Assembly (NCBI GenBank): GCA_036661515.1
Contig: JAVWYO010000083.1
Location: 1 to 8,987 of the forward strand
Direction: 5' to 3'
From: HGM05232 sp036661515
GTDB lineage: Bacteria > Bacteroidota > Bacteroidia > Bacteroidales > Muribaculaceae
DNA length: 8,987 nt
Position numbers and translations under genes: made by a program. A model generated the notes under the pieces. That model saw only the letters and a program-made list of their open reading frames with translations, did no database searches and was not told the origin of the DNA. Below, piece after piece: positions 6,978-8,987 of the stretch. Position 1 is the stretch's first letter, and each line of letters opens with the position of its first letter.

Positions 6978-8156
6978 TTATTTATTATTGTAAACGTCTA
7001 AGTACCAGTCTAAAGTTTTGTAATAATCCTCATTATATTTATTAGCTGTCGAAAGTATATAGGTTGAAAGCCCTGAGAACTTATTTGAATCTATATATAG
7101 CTTTCCAAATATATTTTCGGTAGTGGCTTTGTATATAACAGCATCATTTAGTTTGGACTTAAAAATAGTATTTTGCTCTGCTGATGCAAGCATTGATGTA
7201 TATTGTCCAAAATCAAAGTATATGCAATGAGCATCGACTGACGCTATATAATTCTGAATATTTGATATATCCGTGATTTCAATCGCTGATGAATGAATAT
7301 CACGGCAGACACCAGCTAATGGTTCTAATTTGCTACAATCTACAAGCGAGATAGTAAGTGTCTTAGCAATTCCACTCTGTGCATTATAAAAATCATAAGT
7401 GTTTTTACAAGCCTTTAGCATATTTGGCGTGTTTTCACAAAATGCTGGAATATTTTTATCATAAGGCATTCCTGGTGCAGGAAGCAAAGATGGACTACCT
7501 ACAAAATATTTTGTTTTATTCCTAAGTTGATATGCAACTTCTACTCCACCCATATAACAAGCATCGGCATATATAAAACTAAACTTTTTATCAGGAAGCG
7601 ATGAGGCTAATACATCTATGGGCATTTGCGCACTAAAATCACCGTCCTGTCCAAAATCTCGCGCAAGATACTCTTTATTATTAGCATTGTATCTATATAT
7701 TTTATTACGATTTGATAATAATGTTCTTGCCCAGCCACTTGCATGTGACCATAGAACAAGGCCATAATCGTCCGCCTTGGCAAAAGAGAGCATATCATTA
7801 ATAACTTCAGACATGCGTTCCTTTGTAGTCGATTTTATATCCTTTGAATATTCTTTTAATGTTGTGTGCTTAGCTACTCCATTAGATTTTAATATTTCAA
7901 ATAATACTGGTGCTGCATCAAAGGTTGTACGATAGACTAATAGCCGGCAATTATTTAAGCCATTTCCTTTAACCGCTTTATCCATTTCAGCTATATCATC
8001 GTTATCACAACCATAGGAACCAAGAGAGTTGGTTGCTATCATATATACTAATATAGTACGCGTGGTGGTGGTAGGAGTTGAAGACGGCTCATCAGCACAA
8101 GAGCTGAAAAGGATTGCTACAAGTAGCATTATTAAAATTCTTTTTATATATACCAT
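6978..8156 (-). CDS. Clostripain-like C11 cysteine peptidase, predicted lipoprotein
   Basis: Family C11 (clan CD) cysteine endopeptidase, whose characterised members cut after Arg or Lys. Starting at ATG 8156 gives 392 residues with a typical lipoprotein signal: VYIKR, a hydrophobic core, and FSSC with Cys20. Acidic residues right after the cysteine (CADEP) resemble the Bacteroidetes surface-export signal, so it may face outward. The N-terminal core begins with ILVYMIATNSLGSYG (~35-49). The catalytic His is H138 in LWSHASGW (~135-142) and the catalytic Cys is C200 in YADACYMGGVEVAY. A typical substrate-pocket segment GSPSLLPAPGMPYD follows. K152 lies 14 residues after the His, which by my recollection is the spacing of the self-cleavage site in the Parabacteroides merdae enzyme. 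A GTG at 8174 could extend the protein by 6 residues but gives a longer, less typical signal. It leads a two-gene unit with the MscS-like channel. No relation to its substrate can be read. Confidence 0.92.
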   Translation of the reverse strand: MVYIKRILIMLLVAILFSSCADEPSSTPTTTTRTILVYMIATNSLGSYGCDNDDIAEMDKAVKGNGLNNCRLLVYRTTFDAAPVLFEILKSNGVAKHTTLKEYSKDIKSTTKERMSEVINDMLSFAKADDYGLVLWSHASGWARTLLSNRNKIYRYNANNKEYLARDFGQDGDFSAQMPIDVLASSLPDKKFSFIYADACYMGGVEVAYQLRNKTKYFVGSPSLLPAPGMPYDKNIPAFCENTPNMLKACKNTYDFYNAQSGIAKTLTISLVDCSKLEPLAGVCRDIHSSAIEITDISNIQNYIASVDAHCIYFDFGQYTSMLASAEQNTIFKSKLNDAVIYKATTENIFGKLYIDSNKFSGLSTYILSTANKYNEDYYKTLDWYLDVYNNK

Positions 8157-8183
8157 ACTAATATAATTATGCACAAAAATAGC

Positions 8184-8191
8184 TAAATATA
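8184..8191 (-). promoter_or_regulatory. Candidate -7 box for the C11 peptidase-MscS operon
   Basis: On the - strand the bases read TATATTTA, 7 of 8 consensus-compatible positions of TAnnTTTG (last G is A). It would place transcription start near 8178 and leave a leader of about 20 nt before ATG 8156. That would put GTG 8174 almost at the 5' end, which favours the ATG start. No -33 TTG element is seen at the expected distance. Confidence 0.3.
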
Positions 8192-8224
8192 ACCAAGTAG
8201 TAAAATATATGAGCGTTTTTGAAC

Positions 8225-8232
8225 TAATTTTG
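8225..8232 (+). promoter_or_regulatory. Candidate Bacteroidetes -7 box for the TPR gene
   Basis: TAATTTTG is an exact match to TAnnTTTG, placed 19 bases before the ATG at 8252, as expected for a short-leader Bacteroidetes promoter. It is followed by an A-rich leader (GCAAAAACAAAATAAAATAA). A clear -33 TTTG 19-21 bases upstream is not visible. It lies in the 95-base divergent gap shared with the C11 peptidase gene. Confidence 0.5.
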
Positions 8233-8251
8233 CAAAAACAAAATAAAATAA

Positions 8252-8987
8252 ATGCGAAAACATATACTGATTTTTATAATATTATCTTCGTTTCAGATAA
8301 TTAATGCGCAAAGCTATTTGGCACTCGTCGATTCGGCTGACTTTTATATTAAAAATGAGAATTGGGTGAAAGCCGAATCAAATATTCTTAGTGCACTAAA
8401 AGCTGAGCCAGCAAATCACAACAACTCGTTGCTCCTCTCGAATCTTGCAACAATTCAACGTTACCAAAAGCGTAATAGCGAAGCCCTTAATAACTATTCC
8501 CTTGCATTATACATGACACCTAATGCTATAACGTTGTTAAATAATAGAGCATCATTGTATCTTGAAATGGATAGTGTGAATGCAGCATATCAAGATTATG
8601 ATAAAGTAATAAAACTTGATGATAAAGATATAGAATCGCGTTATTATCATGGAATGATTGCTTTAGAGAATGGTGACATGATAACCAGTAAACAAGACTT
8701 TGACTCAATACTTAAAATCAATTCTAAGTCAAATGAGGGAAAAGAAGGACTTGCATTGTGGAATAAATTAAATTGTCACTATGATGAAGCAATAGCGCTT
8801 TATAATCAATTATTGAAAAAGGCAGCAAGCGTTCCTCTTCTCACAAATAGAGCTGAATGCTTTTTAGCAACAAAACAATTGCCAGCAGCAACGCAAGATA
8901 TAAATGAAGCATTAAAAATTAATGCAACTGAAGGGTATCTTTATTTATTGAAGGCTCGACTCAATAAACTTAGGTATGAAAATGAAG
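8252..8987 (+). CDS. Secreted tetratricopeptide-repeat (TPR) protein, 3' end beyond the window
   Basis: The frame opens at ATG 8252 and stays open to the window edge (245 codons seen). Residues 1-19/20 form a Sec signal peptide (MRKH, hydrophobic ILIFIILSSF, cleavage near INA-QS) without a lipobox, so the protein is exported, probably to the periplasm. From about residue 22 it is built of ~34-residue TPR units: ~22-55, 57-90, 91-125, 126-160, a weaker one ~161-193, ~194-225 and the start of another. Typical TPR positions are visible, for example NNRASLYLEM with YDKVIKLDD, and TNRAECFLATKQ with INEALKIN. TPR arrays are protein-binding scaffolds; the partner is unknown and there is no catalytic domain in the visible part. 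It is transcribed divergently from the C11 peptidase gene, with a good -7 box just upstream. What lies C-terminal cannot be seen. Confidence 0.9.
   Translation, partial: MRKHILIFIILSSFQIINAQSYLALVDSADFYIKNENWVKAESNILSALKAEPANHNNSLLLSNLATIQRYQKRNSEALNNYSLALYMTPNAITLLNNRASLYLEMDSVNAAYQDYDKVIKLDDKDIESRYYHGMIALENGDMITSKQDFDSILKINSKSNEGKEGLALWNKLNCHYDEAIALYNQLLKKAASVPLLTNRAECFLATKQLPAATQDINEALKINATEGYLYLLKARLNKLRYENE

Noticed and set aside
7616..7798. 60-codon - strand frame within the C11 peptidase gene
   Set aside because: Out-of-frame with the peptidase and overlaps its catalytic His region.
8526..8708. 60-codon - strand frame within the TPR gene
   Set aside because: Antisense to clear TPR repeats.
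1..8987. CRISPR array, insertion sequence, tRNA or rRNA
   Set aside because: No regularly spaced repeats, transposase-like protein, terminal repeats or RNA-gene cores were seen on either strand.

Overview
The window is AT-rich and looks like the chromosome of a Bacteroidetes species, most likely a Bacteroidales gut commensal. The evidence is an adjacent recJ-recQ pair, lipoproteins with Bacteroidetes-type lipoboxes, a C11 (clostripain-like) lipoprotein peptidase, matches to the Bacteroidetes -7 element TAnnTTTG upstream of genes, and starts preceded by A-rich tracts rather than clear Shine-Dalgarno sites. I cannot name a genus from the sequence alone.

Layout. (1) Positions 1-1746, + strand: the end of an RND metal/drug efflux operon. 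It holds the C-terminal part of a TolC-type outer-membrane factor (5' end outside the window, possibly the tail of a CusA/CzcA-TolC fusion) and a short lipoprotein periplasmic adaptor. (2) Positions 1752-5385, - strand: recJ followed by recQ, overlapping by 23 bases, a DNA repair/recombination pair. recQ converges on the efflux operon with only 5 bases between the two stop codons. (3) Positions 5386-5855: a 470-base stretch with no convincing gene. It contains two inverted-repeat structures, a possible recJ promoter and short protein-like reading-frame fragments that may be the remains of a lost gene. (4) Positions 5856-8156, - strand: a two-gene unit of a C11 cysteine peptidase lipoprotein and, 6 bases downstream, an MscS-type mechanosensitive channel with an unusual charged insertion. 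(5) Positions 8157-8251: a compact divergent promoter region. (6) From 8252, + strand: a secreted TPR-repeat protein that runs off the right edge.

How the genes work together. The efflux proteins would form one trans-envelope pump with an inner-membrane RND protein encoded to the left. RecQ (3'-5' helicase) and RecJ (5'-3' single-strand exonuclease) are classical partners in end resection and stalled-fork processing, and their overlap suggests coupled translation. The peptidase and channel share an operon and an envelope location, but no mechanistic link can be read from the sequence. I found no CRISPR array, insertion sequence, tRNA, rRNA or clear novel system. The more unusual points are the apparently shortened adaptor at a tight convergent junction, the insertion in the MscS channel, and the structured, possibly gene-relic intergenic region upstream of recJ.
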